Assembly (NCBI RefSeq): GCF_007860125.1
Contig: NZ_SJPW01000002.1
Location: 781,052 to 845,051, forward strand
Source of the DNA: Rubripirellula tenax
GTDB lineage: Bacteria > Planctomycetota > Planctomycetia > Pirellulales > Pirellulaceae
DNA length: 64,000 nucleotides
Direction of reading: 5' to 3'
The notes under the pieces are model-generated. The model did not search any database, was not told where the DNA came from, and saw only the letters and a list, made by a program, of their open reading frames with translations. Position numbers and translations under genes: made by a program. This document shows positions 9,219-19,007 of this stretch, piece by piece; position 1 is the first letter of the stretch, and each line of letters begins with the position of its first letter.

Positions 9219-9371
9219 CAAAAGCTCACCTGCGTTAAGACTCAAAGACTAGGTCTTCTATAGTTTGCCCCCCCACACAAAATCAAGGCAGAAAAGATTT
9301 GCGTCGGCCACCGCGATTCGTAATAACAAGGGTCTCTTCTAGGCGATCACTCGAATTCGGGAAGCCACACG

Positions 9372-11081
9372 ATGCGACGCATGAACCTTGGGAAGTGCTC
9401 GTTTCGAGCATTTTTTACGCTCACGACTCTAACGCTGGTTACCACGCCGACTTGGGCCGCTGAGCCGACGCCGCAGAAAAAAAACATCGAACGCGGGCGT
9501 GAAATATTCGAGCGGGAATGGACCTCTCGTGACCCTGCGCCGATTCCACGGCGCGGCGACGAACAAGACATCGAATATGCACGGAAGCTGGTCTCGTTGC
9601 CCGGCGACGGACTCGGCCCTATGCACAATGCAACCTCGTGTGCGGCGTGCCATGTCGGTGGCGGGGCCGCGGGCGTCGAACACAACGTAACCCTGCTGAC
9701 ACTGGATCCACGCAGCGATTTCATCACCAAATCCGCAGCGTTTCGCCTGCGAAACCGGCAAACGGATGATGTGGAAACAGACCCGGACCTAAAGGAGCTA
9801 ACCGCCAAACAGCTTCAAACGCTTCACCCGTCGCTGGTATCACCCTCGGGCGCGGTGGCGATGGACGTTGTCGTTCACGATCACAGCAGCCGACCTTTTT
9901 ACGATCGGATACGAAGCGACATCGCCCAGCACGTCCCCGGCGGCATCGATGACGAATGGTTCAACGGCGACCAACGCACGTCCGCGACGATCGGCGATCG
10001 ACCGGTCATCGCGGGAAGATTCGGCGGCATCGACTTCTATTTGAGTCAGCGAAATTCACCGCCGCTTTTCGGACTGTCGCTGATCGACCGCGTCAGCATC
10101 GCGAAACTGCGGGGCGTCGCACTCTCGCAAGCCCGCCGCAGCGGTGGCAAAGTGACCGGCCGTGTCGGCGCAGGAAAATTCGGCTGGCGAGGCCAAACGA
10201 CGACCTTGGCGGCCTTTGTCGAAGGCGCGTGCGCCGGCGAATTGGGACTGCAAGTTCCTTCGTTCGATCAGCCGGCGGATGCCGCAGACGAAACCTATGT
10301 CAGCATCGGCTACGACCTGAACGAACACCAACTTCGATCGCTTCACGACTACGTTGCCTCGATCCCTCCGCCACCGGTACCGCGGTCGACTCCCGAATCG
10401 CATACGGGCCGCCGTGTGTTCAACCGCATCGGCTGTAACGTATGTCATGTTGCAAACATGATGCCCGCATCGGGCATCTACAGTGACCTGCTTTTGCACG
10501 ACATGGGCGTCTACCTGCAAGCTCCGTCGCCGGCCGCACTGGGATCGCCGGGAAAAGAATTCACGGCGCCGGTCATGCAATTACCACGCTTCGCGTCCCG
10601 CCCCACCAATGACGTCATCGCCCAATTGAGCGACCCGACCTTGCAGCTTTTCCGAACGACCCGTGGATCCTTTGCTCGGCTGGGCTCATCGGTTTCCGGG
10701 TACTACGGCAGCGGCGGCACACCGACGCCATATCCGTTTAAACGACCAGAAAAACCGATGTTTCCGCGAGGCGATTTGCCGAAACAGGTTGCCCAAGGGA
10801 ACCAACTTTACTGGGACGTTTTGCAACGCGAATGGCGAACACCTCCGCTGTGGGGCGTTGCCGACACCGGGCCGTACCTGCATGACGGCCGAGCCGAAAC
10901 ATTGGACGCGGCCATTCGTTGGCACGATGGCGAGGGCGAAGCATCCGCAACGCTGTATCGATCACTTAGCGAGGCTGACCGAACATCGCTGATCCAGTTT
11001 CTGGAGTCGTTGAAGGCGCCCATCGAAACCCCAGCCGAAGATTCCGTTGACATGCTGTCGCTACTGGGAAGCTCGAACTGA
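9372..11081 (+). CDS. secreted di-haem oxidoreductase (DHOR/DUF1111, 'thiol oxidoreductase' type)
   Basis: 569 residues with a signal peptide ending near TWAAEP. Two covalent haem-c motifs are present: CAACH at 90-94 and CNVCH at 355-359. The C-terminal PLWGVADTGPYLHDGRAETLDAAIRWHDGEG segment is diagnostic of the di-haem oxidoreductase family related to MauG/cytochrome c peroxidase, including the conserved LHDGRA. The protein should act in the periplasm as an electron-transfer enzyme; its substrate is unknown. Family members often sit beside imelysin-type metal-uptake genes, which are not seen here. The gene stands alone, convergent with the lipoprotein gene downstream. Confidence 0.85.
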   Translation: MRRMNLGKCSFRAFFTLTTLTLVTTPTWAAEPTPQKKNIERGREIFEREWTSRDPAPIPRRGDEQDIEYARKLVSLPGDGLGPMHNATSCAACHVGGGAAGVEHNVTLLTLDPRSDFITKSAAFRLRNRQTDDVETDPDLKELTAKQLQTLHPSLVSPSGAVAMDVVVHDHSSRPFYDRIRSDIAQHVPGGIDDEWFNGDQRTSATIGDRPVIAGRFGGIDFYLSQRNSPPLFGLSLIDRVSIAKLRGVALSQARRSGGKVTGRVGAGKFGWRGQTTTLAAFVEGACAGELGLQVPSFDQPADAADETYVSIGYDLNEHQLRSLHDYVASIPPPPVPRSTPESHTGRRVFNRIGCNVCHVANMMPASGIYSDLLLHDMGVYLQAPSPAALGSPGKEFTAPVMQLPRFASRPTNDVIAQLSDPTLQLFRTTRGSFARLGSSVSGYYGSGGTPTPYPFKRPEKPMFPRGDLPKQVAQGNQLYWDVLQREWRTPPLWGVADTGPYLHDGRAETLDAAIRWHDGEGEASATLYRSLSEADRTSLIQFLESLKAPIETPAEDSVDMLSLLGSSN

Positions 11082-11107
11082 ATCGAACGTCGATTGCTGA
11101 TTTGCGG

Positions 11108-11794
11108 CTACTGACTCGCGATCCTGCTGTCGATTGCAATCCGTTCGTTCATGTCATAGGGGTGGAACGAACGGCCGATCTCGTCGGCCAACATACTGAG
11201 ATAGAGCTTTCGGAATCGCGTTTCCGTTGTTTCGCTGGTGTGTTGGCCCGTCGACGTCGGATACATGTATTCGTCGAGCGATTTCGAGTAAACGATGTTC
11301 CCCGTTTCGACATCAATCACCTGCATCGATACATCGGCGCGGCCGCGATACAGCGTTGCCCCGTCACGCAGACGAAGATCACGCAGGTCGATCGCCAACA
11401 CGCGTTCCGCATTGACGCCTTTTCCGATCGCAGCGTAGTCGACCGAGTCCCCACCGTTTTGGTCACGCCATTGCTCGACCAAGTCACCGCGAACTAATTT
11501 CGCCTTCTTGACTCGATTGACCAAGACTTCGCCAACGCGCCGGCTCAACTCTCGAGCCGCCACATCGTTGGAATATTGGCTGCTGTCGGTCATCGTGATG
11601 ACGGCTACCGAAGCGCCCTCAAAACCCTCGTACTCGGCGGGAATCATGTCCATTCCGACGGCGTGCATCAGATTCGATGCCAAACCCAGGCATCCCGACT
11701 GAAGCATTGCCAGGGAACCAGCCGAAACGAGCATCGCCGTTTGCAAAAAATGGCGTCGGCGAGTGCGGCTCACAGCAATTTTCGTGATCGACAT
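11108..11794 (-). CDS. lipoprotein of unknown function
   Basis: 228 residues. The N-terminus RTRRRHFLQTAMLVSAGSLAMLQSGC has an Arg-rich n-region, a hydrophobic core and a lipobox (LQSGC), so the mature protein begins at Cys34. The RRRHFLQ pattern resembles a twin-arginine signal, so Tat export is possible. The body has the alternating strand and helix pattern SVAVITMTDSSQYSNDVAARELSRRVGEVLV and ends with VIDVETGNIVYSKSLDEYMYP, reminiscent of CsgG/curli-type or penicillin-binding-activator lipoproteins. That resemblance is by eye only. It is a single gene with its own upstream region. Confidence 0.75.
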   Translation of the reverse strand: MSITKIAVSRTRRRHFLQTAMLVSAGSLAMLQSGCLGLASNLMHAVGMDMIPAEYEGFEGASVAVITMTDSSQYSNDVAARELSRRVGEVLVNRVKKAKLVRGDLVEQWRDQNGGDSVDYAAIGKGVNAERVLAIDLRDLRLRDGATLYRGRADVSMQVIDVETGNIVYSKSLDEYMYPTSTGQHTSETTETRFRKLYLSMLADEIGRSFHPYDMNERIAIDSRIASQ

Positions 11795-11858
11795 GGTGAC
11801 AGATTCCTTCGGATTTTGGCGCTAAGGTTGCGATGCAACGCGTGCGTCATACGAAGTT

Positions 11859-11889
11859 TTGACAACCAATGACCACACCAAGTTGTCAA
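11859..11889. promoter_or_regulatory. inverted repeat upstream of the lipoprotein gene
   Basis: TTGACAAC at 11859-11866 and its exact complement GTTGTCAA at 11882-11889 are 15 nt apart, 65-95 nt upstream of the lipoprotein start. Each arm contains a TTGACA-like hexamer, facing opposite ways, so it may be an operator or paired -35 boxes. No matching -10 box was found. Confidence 0.35.
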
Positions 11890-11975
11890 CTTTGCTGGCC
11901 AAATCCATGATTTCGCCCAAACAGATCCGATACTTACCTAGCGCCTGACTCCACTAGCGTCTGATCCTCCGCCCA

Positions 11976-12437
11976 CTACTTCAATGTGACCAACACCAGC
12001 CACTGGGCGGTGGCGATCGCGCCGATCATCACCAGCGCCAACGTCGCAAGATTCTGGATCTTGCGGTCGGGCATTCGCCCCGTCCAAGCCGCGCGGACCG
12101 CGATCGGGGCGAAGGCGACGGCCAGGGCAGCAAGCAAGAAACCCGCGATATTGCTGGAAAAGCCGCTCGGCCATTGGCCACGGCCGAAGTGCGACCAAGC
12201 GGTCGTCATTCCGCATGCCGGACAACGAATTCCGAAAACAACGCGCATGGTGCATGGCGGCAACCCCAATTGCTGGTGAGTCCCCAAACCATCGACATCC
12301 GGCGTCAAATTGGCCGCGACACCGATCAGCGTCAACGGAACAATCGCTACCAAGCCCATCATCAACCGCAAAGGCCATCCCGAAATCGGTGCCGTCGCGG
12401 AACGAAAAGCAGGCTGAACCTCCCCATTTTCAAGCAT
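11976..12437 (-). CDS. DUF2752 membrane protein
   Basis: 153 residues from the ATG at 12437, preceded by AAGGGA; a TTG at 12473 in the same frame is an alternative start. The family signature is the Cys-containing stretch CTMRVVFGIRCPACGMTTAW, where CPxCGMT is typical of DUF2752. Three hydrophobic helices are visible (LRLMMGLVAIVPLTLIGVAA; IAGFLLAALAVAFAPIAVRA; LATLALVMIGAIATAQWLVL). The function of the family is unknown; the Cys pair could bind metal or form a disulfide. It is divergent from the ribosomal operon. Confidence 0.85.
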   Translation of the reverse strand: MLENGEVQPAFRSATAPISGWPLRLMMGLVAIVPLTLIGVAANLTPDVDGLGTHQQLGLPPCTMRVVFGIRCPACGMTTAWSHFGRGQWPSGFSSNIAGFLLAALAVAFAPIAVRAAWTGRMPDRKIQNLATLALVMIGAIATAQWLVLVTLK

Positions 12438-12503
12438 TTGCCTAAATGTCCCTTGGCATTTTCGTGGAAACAAAAACTTTTCTTCTCAAAAGCCGAACAG
12501 CCG

Positions 12504-12532
12504 TTGACGCATTTGGCACGCGACCGTACATT
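12504..12532 (+). promoter_or_regulatory. candidate promoter of the S10 ribosomal operon
   Basis: TTGACG at 12504-12509 and TACATT at 12527-12532 are separated by 17 nt, matching the sigma-70 consensus at 5/6 and 4/6 positions. They lie about 135 nt upstream of the rpsJ start, leaving a leader that could carry regulation. Confidence 0.5.
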
Positions 12533-12668
12533 TTCCGCTCTCTCGTGGCGAGATTGTCTTGCCCGAGCTGACGATTGAGCCCGGACGGTGGCCGAAAAGC
12601 CTCGCCCTCCGCATCTACGTCGTCAGCGGACCCAGTTTACAACACCTCATTTTACCGGTCATCCATCA

Positions 12669-12995
12669 GTGTCTGCTGGAGCAAGCGAAGTCATTCGGAT
12701 TCGTATGGAAGCGTACGATCACGCCGTCCTGGATCAGAGTGCGCAAGAAATTGTCGACACGGTGAAGCGAACGCACAGCGAGGTACACGGACCGATTCCG
12801 TTGCCAACTCGCATCGAGCGTTACACGGTCTTGTCGGGTCCGTTTGTTAACAAGAAGTCTCGTCAACAGTACGAGATCCGAACGCACAAGCGTTTGATTG
12901 ATATTGTCCAGGCAACTGCCAAGACGATCGAAGCATTGAACAAATTGAGCCTTCCGGCTGGCGTGGATATCAAAATCAAGGCATCAGCTCGGTAG
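12669..12995 (+). CDS. rpsJ: 30S ribosomal protein S10
   Basis: 108 residues. The S10 core is unmistakable: [36 protein letters not shown] and [14 protein letters not shown] start it at GTG 12669 ([12 protein letters not shown]), because this gives the usual length; the frame is open upstream to 12588, but those residues do not fit S10. An ATG at 12705 would delete the first strand. S10 is part of the small-subunit head and of the NusB antitermination complex. It heads the cluster, as in most bacteria, but is separated from rplC by an unusually long 278-nt spacer. Confidence 0.95.
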   Translation: MSAGASEVIRIRMEAYDHAVLDQSAQEIVDTVKRTHSEVHGPIPLPTRIERYTVLSGPFVNKKSRQQYEIRTHKRLIDIVQATAKTIEALNKLSLPAGVDIKIKASAR

Positions 12996-13273
12996 TTTAG
13001 GCTGGAAGTTTTTTACAGGCTGGTTGGCGGTCCTCTGTGTCGCTGGCCAGCTAGCACCAACGCGAAGTTACTTCACGAGTGGTTTCCGGATGAACGGAAG
13101 CCTGGTCGATAACTTCGGTTCGCGGGAAGGCCCCATTGCGATTCGCTTTGTGATCCATTGAAATCACTAAGCAGCAATCCAGGGGGCGCATCGCGATCGA
13201 TAGTTCGGCACAGGCAATCTTGGAATTCAACACGAACGACGGACGCTCCGCAACAACGGGGCGAAGAGAAGCT
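12996..13273 (+). other. long spacer between rpsJ and rplC with a hairpin
   Basis: 278 nt with no plausible gene, in a place where bacterial operons usually have a short gap. An RNA hairpin can form between 13019-13029 and 13041-13051 (11 pairs, three of them G-U) with an 11-nt loop. It may contain an attenuator, a processing site or a second promoter; the sequence does not decide. Confidence 0.45.
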
Positions 13274-13960
13274 ATGTCACCATCAATCCTCGGCCGCAAA
13301 GTCGGGATGACTCAGATCTACTTGGAAGACGGCCGGGCAGTCCCCGTGACCGTGATTCAGGCCGGTCCCTGTCATGTGCTGCAAATCCGCAGCGAAGATC
13401 GCGATGGCTATCAAGCCGTTCAGTTGGGTTTCGAAGATAAGCCACGTCGCTTGGCTAAGCGAGCCGAGCGTGGCCACGTCGCCAAGCTGGAAAGCAAGCG
13501 TTCGAAAAAGCGTTCGACTTCCGGTGTTGAGCTAGCACCTAAGGCCGACTGTGAACCGCAACGTTATGTTCGCGAGTTCCGCGGCGAGACCAGTCTTGAA
13601 GTGGGCGCCGTCGTTACGGTCGATCAATTCGCCGAAGTCAAGAAGGTTGACGTCACCGGCACCAGTAAGGGCCGCGGCTTCTCGGGCGTCATGAAACGGC
13701 ACAATTTCGCGGGCCAGCGAGCTTCGCACGGTGTAAAGAAGTGCCACCGGCACGCTGGTGGTACCGGCATGAGTGCGTACCCTAGTCGCGTGTTCAAGGG
13801 TAAGCGAATGGCCGGCCAGTACGGCAATGCAAAAACGACATCACGAAACCTGGAACTGGTTCGCGTTGATACCGAGAACAATCTGATTCTCGTCCGCGGT
13901 GCAGTCCCAGGCCCCAACGGTGGATTCGTCACGATCCGCGAAACGAACAAGGTGGGCTAA
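13274..13960 (+). CDS. rplC: 50S ribosomal protein L3
   Basis: 228 residues from ATG 13274 (MSPSILGRKVGMTQIYLEDG), preceded by GAAGAGAAG; a further in-frame ATG at 13220 lies in the spacer and does not fit. The family signatures KGRGFSGVMKRHNFAGQRASHG and GGTGMSAYPSRVFKGKRMAGQYG are complete. An insertion of basic residues (ESKRSKKRSTSGVELAPKADC) makes it slightly longer than E. coli L3 (209). It binds 23S rRNA near the peptidyl-transferase centre. The stop is 4 nt before rplD, so translation is probably coupled. Confidence 0.97.
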   Translation: MSPSILGRKVGMTQIYLEDGRAVPVTVIQAGPCHVLQIRSEDRDGYQAVQLGFEDKPRRLAKRAERGHVAKLESKRSKKRSTSGVELAPKADCEPQRYVREFRGETSLEVGAVVTVDQFAEVKKVDVTGTSKGRGFSGVMKRHNFAGQRASHGVKKCHRHAGGTGMSAYPSRVFKGKRMAGQYGNAKTTSRNLELVRVDTENNLILVRGAVPGPNGGFVTIRETNKVG

Positions 13961-13964
13961 TAGC

Positions 13965-14621
13965 ATGGCATCATTGACTGTCTTTAATGAATCCGGCAGC
14001 GAAGTCGGCAAATACGAAATCGATACCGATCAAATCGCTGATCGCATCAACAAGCAATTGTTGCACGACGCGGTCGTGATGTATCAGGCCAACAAACGCC
14101 AGGGTTCGCACAACACCCGCACCCGCGGTGAAGTGTCGGGAACGACGAAGAAGATGTACCGCCAGAAAGGCACCGGCAACGCCCGTGCCGGCAGCAGGCG
14201 ATCGCCAGTCCGCGTTGGCGGTGGTGTCGCTCGAACGATCAAGCCGCGTGACTATAGCTATCGCCTGAACAAGAAGGCCCTGAAGCTTGCGACTCGCATG
14301 GCTATTCGCTCGAAGATCGATGATGGCGAATTGGTTGTCGTTGACAAGCTTAGCTTCGACGCTCCCGCCACCAAGAAAATGGCAGGCGTCTTGAAGGCCC
14401 TCGGCCTCGAGAACACCACCACGTTAGTCGCGACGGGCGATATGGATCCAATGGTCTATAAGAGCGGTCGCAACATCACGGGTGTCGCAATCCAACCGGT
14501 CCGCGAACTCAACGCATTGTCGGTTTTGAAGCCGAAGCGAATGCTGATCACCCGCGAAGCGTTGGACAAGATCAAAGATGGCAGCTTCAGCACGAACGTC
14601 CATGCGACGGACGCGAAGTAA
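13965..14621 (+). CDS. rplD: 50S ribosomal protein L4
   Basis: 218 residues from ATG 13965, directly after the rplC stop. The extended-loop motif QKGTGNARAGSRRSPVRVGGGV is characteristic, as is the C-terminal RELNALSVLKPKRMLITREAL. In enterobacteria L4 also represses its own operon by binding the S10 leader; whether that occurs here is unknown. The N-terminal VFNESGSEVGKYEID is a normal L4 start. A 37-nt gap separates it from rplW. Confidence 0.97.
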   Translation: MASLTVFNESGSEVGKYEIDTDQIADRINKQLLHDAVVMYQANKRQGSHNTRTRGEVSGTTKKMYRQKGTGNARAGSRRSPVRVGGGVARTIKPRDYSYRLNKKALKLATRMAIRSKIDDGELVVVDKLSFDAPATKKMAGVLKALGLENTTTLVATGDMDPMVYKSGRNITGVAIQPVRELNALSVLKPKRMLITREALDKIKDGSFSTNVHATDAK

Positions 14622-14658
14622 CACCTGCCCCAACCATCCATAAGTGAAGTTGAAGAAA

Positions 14659-14988
14659 ATGGCCGAGAACAAAACCCCAGCTGAAACCGAAAGCCAATCG
14701 GGCATCCAGCTCGAAGCTCACCAGGTGTTGCTGCGTCCGCTGGTCACCGAAAAAGGTGTTCACCGAGCGTCACGAAACAACCAATATGCGTTCCAAATCC
14801 ACCGCGACGCCACGAAGTTGGACGTCAAAAGTGCGGTGGAGGAACTGTTCAGCGTCAAAGTCACGAAAGTTCGCACGCAAACCCGCAAGGGCAAGTTGCG
14901 TCGTTATAAAACTCGCTACGGACGCACCAGCGACTGGAAGAAGGCGATCGTTCAACTGCACGAAGATCATCGAATCGATTTCTTCTAG
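14659..14988 (+). CDS. rplW: 50S ribosomal protein L23
   Basis: 109 residues from ATG 14659; a GTG at 14644 in frame is possible, but the GAAG just before 14659 favours the ATG. The core VLLRPLVTEKGVHRASRNNQYAFQIH and VRTQTRKGKLRRYKTRYGRTSDWKKAIVQL fit L23, which lies at the peptide exit tunnel and docks trigger factor and SRP. The first 20 residues (AENKTPAETESQSGIQLEAH) are an acidic extension relative to E. coli. Confidence 0.96.
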   Translation: MAENKTPAETESQSGIQLEAHQVLLRPLVTEKGVHRASRNNQYAFQIHRDATKLDVKSAVEELFSVKVTKVRTQTRKGKLRRYKTRYGRTSDWKKAIVQLHEDHRIDFF

Positions 14989-15013
14989 TGCGATTGAGTC
15001 TGCCGCGTCGTTT

Positions 15014-15048
15014 ACCTAACGCCTAATACCTAAAACCTAATAGCTATC
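15014..15048 (+). repeat. 7-nt degenerate tandem repeat before rplB
   Basis: Four consecutive heptamers of the form RCCTAAN (starts at 15014, 15021, 15028, 15035) and a decayed fifth occupy the L23-L2 spacer. The array ends 5 nt before the rplB ATG, which has no Shine-Dalgarno sequence. Confidence 0.75.
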
Positions 15049-15053
15049 CCGCC

Positions 15054-15911
15054 ATGGGCATTCGAATCTACAAGCCAACCAGCGCCGGACGCAGAAATGC
15101 GTCGGTCAGCGATTTCGCTGATTTGACCAAGGGCTACAAGCCCGAACGGTCGCTGCTCAAGAGGCAAAAGAAGACTGGTGGCCGCAATAACCAAGGCAAG
15201 ATCACAGCCCGTCACCGCGGCGGTGGTCACAAGCAAATGTACCGCGTCGTCGACTTCCGTCGCGCCAAAGATGGCATGGTCGCGATCGTTGATTCGGTCC
15301 AGTACGACCCAAACCGATCGGCTCGCATCGCGTTGTTGAAGTATGCCGACGGCCAAAAGGTTTATGTGGTTTCTCCAGCGGGGTTGAAGGCAGGCGACAA
15401 AGTACAAAACGGCCCCGACGCTCCGCCGACTGTCGGCAACAGCCTGCCACTGAAGAACATTCCGCTTGGCACCACCGTTTGCTGCATCGAGCTTCGCGCC
15501 GGCCGCGGAGCGGTGATGTGTCGATCGGCAGGAACACAGGCGACCCTGATGGCTCGTGAATCCGATTGGGCTCAGTTGGCTTTGCCAAGTGGTGAAATCC
15601 GCCGAGTTCCAAGTGCCTGTCGAGCAACGATTGGCCAAGTCGGCAATACCGAACACATGAAGGTTCGCCTTGGGAAAGCCGGCCGAGCACGTTGGCTCGG
15701 TCGTCGTCCGCACGTTCGCGGTACCACGATGAACCCGATCGACCACCCGCACGGTGGTGGTGAAGGTCGGACCAAGGGTGGACGTCACCCAGTTAGCCCG
15801 CAGGGCAAGAGCGCCAAGGGCGGCTCGACTCGTCAACGACGAAAGGCCAGCAACAGCTCGATCGTTCGTCGCCGCAAGAGTCGTCGCTATGGCCAGTTGA
15901 AACTTCATTGA
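15054..15911 (+). CDS. rplB: 50S ribosomal protein L2
   Basis: 285 residues. Complete L2: N-terminal [43 protein letters not shown], and the C-terminal [30 protein letters not shown] with the conserved His of the peptidyl-transferase region (DHPHGGGEG). One of the primary 23S rRNA-binding proteins needed for subunit association and tRNA binding. Start is ATG 15054. A slightly long basic tail ([25 protein letters not shown]) is usual. Confidence 0.98.
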   Translation: MGIRIYKPTSAGRRNASVSDFADLTKGYKPERSLLKRQKKTGGRNNQGKITARHRGGGHKQMYRVVDFRRAKDGMVAIVDSVQYDPNRSARIALLKYADGQKVYVVSPAGLKAGDKVQNGPDAPPTVGNSLPLKNIPLGTTVCCIELRAGRGAVMCRSAGTQATLMARESDWAQLALPSGEIRRVPSACRATIGQVGNTEHMKVRLGKAGRARWLGRRPHVRGTTMNPIDHPHGGGEGRTKGGRHPVSPQGKSAKGGSTRQRRKASNSSIVRRRKSRRYGQLKLH

Positions 15912-15934
15912 TCCTTAACCGGTCACTGTCGTTA

Positions 15935-15969
15935 ACCTGAATCCAGAAAACCTGAAACCTGAAACCGAT
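15935..15969 (+). repeat. 7-nt degenerate tandem repeat before rpsS
   Basis: CCTGAAA-type heptamers begin at 15936, 15943/44, 15951, 15958 and 15965 in the L2-S19 spacer, ending just before the rpsS ATG at 15975. Confidence 0.75.
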
Positions 15970-15974
15970 CCCTC

Positions 15975-16247
15975 ATGAGTCGCAGTCTTAAAAAAGGCCC
16001 GTACGTCGATCCGAAGCTGTTCTTCAAAGTGCAGAAGCAGGCGGAAACCGGCAAAAACGAACCGATCAAAACTTGGGCACGTGCTTGCACGATTGTCCCC
16101 GAGTTCATCAACAAGACGTTCATGGTTCATGACGGTCGCAAACACGTGAAAGTGGCGGTGTCGGAAGACATGGTTGGCCACAAACTAGGTGAGTTTGCCC
16201 CGACTCGGACGTTCAAAGGTCACAGCGGCAAGGGAGGCAAGAAGTAA
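15975..16247 (+). CDS. rpsS: 30S ribosomal protein S19
   Basis: 90 residues, a usual length. Signatures: [16 protein letters not shown] at the N-terminus and [43 protein letters not shown]. Binds 16S rRNA in the head with S13. The ATG at 15975 lacks an evident Shine-Dalgarno sequence and follows the repeat array directly. rplV starts 18 nt after its stop. Confidence 0.97.
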   Translation: MSRSLKKGPYVDPKLFFKVQKQAETGKNEPIKTWARACTIVPEFINKTFMVHDGRKHVKVAVSEDMVGHKLGEFAPTRTFKGHSGKGGKK

Positions 16248-16265
16248 TTCTTGCATCGAAGAGAA

Positions 16266-16625
16266 ATGGCAACTTACAAAGCATCCCATAAAGGCGCTCG
16301 AATGAGCGCCCAGAAAATCCGGTTGGTCGCGGACCTGGTCCGTGGCATGTACGCAGACGAAGCACTTGATACACTCAAGTATCAGCCGCAGCGTGGCGCC
16401 CGCATGCTTGAAAAAGTGATCCAAAGCGCTGTTGGTAACGCACAAGATCCTGATCAAAACAGCGGACGCAGCCACCGCATTGAAGAACTGGTGTTGACCG
16501 AAGTGTGCGTCGACGCCGGTCCGATGTTCAAGCGGATCCGTCCGCGAGCCCGCGGCACCGCGTTCATGATCAAAAAACGAAGCAGTCATATCCGCGTCGC
16601 GTTGACGCCGATTGACGAAGTCTGA
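16266..16625 (+). CDS. rplV: 50S ribosomal protein L22
   Basis: 119 residues from ATG 16266 (MATYKASHKGARMSAQKIRLVADLVRG); a TTG at 16251 is in frame, but the ATG fits the family better, with AGAGAA before it. The C-terminal beta hairpin GPMFKRIRPRARGTAFMIKKRSSHIRVAL, which lines the exit tunnel and is the site of macrolide-resistance changes, is intact. Confidence 0.97.
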   Translation: MATYKASHKGARMSAQKIRLVADLVRGMYADEALDTLKYQPQRGARMLEKVIQSAVGNAQDPDQNSGRSHRIEELVLTEVCVDAGPMFKRIRPRARGTAFMIKKRSSHIRVALTPIDEV

Positions 16626-16664
16626 ATCTAAGCACCCAACCCCTTCGAAGACAACGAGTCCCCC

Positions 16665-17730
<1,066 letters not shown>

Positions 17731-17736
17731 GTGCAT

Positions 17737-17838
17737 AGGTAACAGGCGTCAGGGATCATATGGAAGGCCAAGCCGACCGATTCCCGCCGTACCTGTCATT
17801 TTTTTCCTGAAACCTGATACCTGTAACCTGATACCTAT
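17737..17838 (+). repeat. opposed 7-nt repeat arrays in the L16-L29 spacer
   Basis: A reverse-oriented trio of heptamers (AGGTAACAGGCGTCAGG, 17738-17754) is followed by five forward heptamers with CCTG/CCT starts at exactly 17806, 17813, 17820, 17827 and 17834. The two arrays are largely complementary, so the transcript could fold into a hairpin of about 17 pairs just before the rpmC ATG at 17845. Confidence 0.7.
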
Positions 17839-17844
17839 CCTGCC

Positions 17845-18048
17845 ATGAGCAACATCAGTGAACTTCGCGAGATGAGCGACGAGCAGCTCGAGGCGACTTC
17901 GAAAGAAGCCGCCCAGACGTTGTTTCGCTTGCGATTCCAATCTCAGTCCGAGCGTCTCAACACGCCCAGCGAGATCATGAAGAATCGGCGCACGATCGCT
18001 CGGATCAAGACGATCCAAACCCAACGCGTTGCCGCTTCCACGAAGTAG
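17845..18048 (+). CDS. rpmC: 50S ribosomal protein L29
   Basis: 67 residues. The L29 helical hairpin is clear: ISELREMSDEQLEATSKEAAQTLFRLRFQSQSERLNTPSEIMKNRRTIARIKTI. It lies at the exit-tunnel mouth near L23. The ATG is preceded by the heptamer array rather than by a Shine-Dalgarno site. A 71-nt gap precedes rpsQ. Confidence 0.95.
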   Translation: MSNISELREMSDEQLEATSKEAAQTLFRLRFQSQSERLNTPSEIMKNRRTIARIKTIQTQRVAASTK

Positions 18049-18119
18049 CACGACGGTTGGCAAAGACAACCAAGTAATCAAATCAACCGTTAGATAAAGA
18101 AACCTCGGACTCAAGTTCC

Positions 18120-18449
18120 ATGCCTAAGCGTGTCGTCTCCGGAATCGTGACCAGCGACAAGATGAGCAAAACTCGTCGTGTCGAAATTGCCCGTTTGGTC
18201 AAACACCCGAAGTACAAAAAGTACGTTCGTCGCCGCACCGTGTGCCATGTACACGATGAGAACAACGAATCGGGTACTGGTGACCGCGTTGAAATCATCG
18301 AATCCGAGCCGCTGTCGAAGCTGAAGCGTTGGCGTTTGGTTCGTGTGCTCGAAAAGAGCACCGAAGTTGACGTTGCCGCTCTTCGTGCGGCTCGTAAACA
18401 GGCGGAACTGGAAGCTGTTGCAGCTGCTGGTGGCGAAGCGTCGGAGTAG
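18120..18449 (+). CDS. rpsQ: 30S ribosomal protein S17
   Basis: 109 residues. The OB-fold core [40 protein letters not shown] and the following [25 protein letters not shown] are typical. The C-terminal 25 residues ([27 protein letters not shown]) form an Ala/Glu-rich extension beyond the usual ~85-residue protein. S17 is a primary 16S-binding protein. Confidence 0.96.
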   Translation: MPKRVVSGIVTSDKMSKTRRVEIARLVKHPKYKKYVRRRTVCHVHDENNESGTGDRVEIIESEPLSKLKRWRLVRVLEKSTEVDVAALRAARKQAELEAVAAAGGEASE

Positions 18450-18512
18450 TCATCGTCGGCCAATGCCGATGCTTGCGTTCGAAACATCGAAGTTTAAACA
18501 AGACACACGAAA

Positions 18513-18881
18513 ATGATCCAACAAGAAACTCGTCTCGACGTTGCCGACAACACCGGTGCACGCCAAGTCATGTGCATCAAGGTGCTCGGTGGCAGTCGTC
18601 GCCGCGTTGCCGGACTGGGCGATATCATCGTCTGTAGCGTCAAAAGCGTGATTCCGGGCAGCGAAGTGAAGAAGAAGGCGATCGTTCGTGCGGTCATCGT
18701 ACGAACCAAACAGCCGACCCGTCGTCCCGACGGCAGCTACATTAAGTTTGACAGTAACGCAGTCGTTTTGATCGACAAAGACAAAGGCCCACGTGGGACG
18801 CGAATTTTCGGGGCGGTTGCCCGCGAACTGCGTGATCGAAGCTTTATGAAAATCGTTTCGCTCGCCAACGAAGTGGTCTGA
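18513..18881 (+). CDS. rplN: 50S ribosomal protein L14
   Basis: 122 residues, exactly the common length. [31 protein letters not shown] and [31 protein letters not shown] are family hallmarks. L14 sits at the subunit interface and is the target of the silencing factor RsfS. Start ATG 18513 follows an A-rich leader without a clear Shine-Dalgarno sequence. Confidence 0.98.
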   Translation: MIQQETRLDVADNTGARQVMCIKVLGGSRRRVAGLGDIIVCSVKSVIPGSEVKKKAIVRAVIVRTKQPTRRPDGSYIKFDSNAVVLIDKDKGPRGTRIFGAVARELRDRSFMKIVSLANEVV

Positions 18882-18955
18882 GTGAAAAGGCGGCAGTGAA
18901 CAGGTGGCAGAGAACATTTTTCTCTGGTCACTCTGGTCCTGTCTTCGCTCCCTCA

Positions 18956-18997
18956 ACTGATACCTGATACCTGTTACCTGAAACCTGTTACCTAATA
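18956..18997 (+). repeat. 7-nt tandem repeat before rplX
   Basis: Heptamers of CCTGATA/CCTGTTA type start at exactly 18963, 18970, 18977, 18984 and 18991, with a decayed unit before them. The array ends 10 nt before the rplX ATG. It is the most regular of the series. Confidence 0.8.
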
Positions 18998-19007
18998 CAC
19001 ACCCGCT

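Noticed and set aside
12588..12668. longer N-terminus for S10
   Set aside because: The upstream codons (through [17 protein letters not shown]) do not match S10 and probably belong to the untranslated leader.
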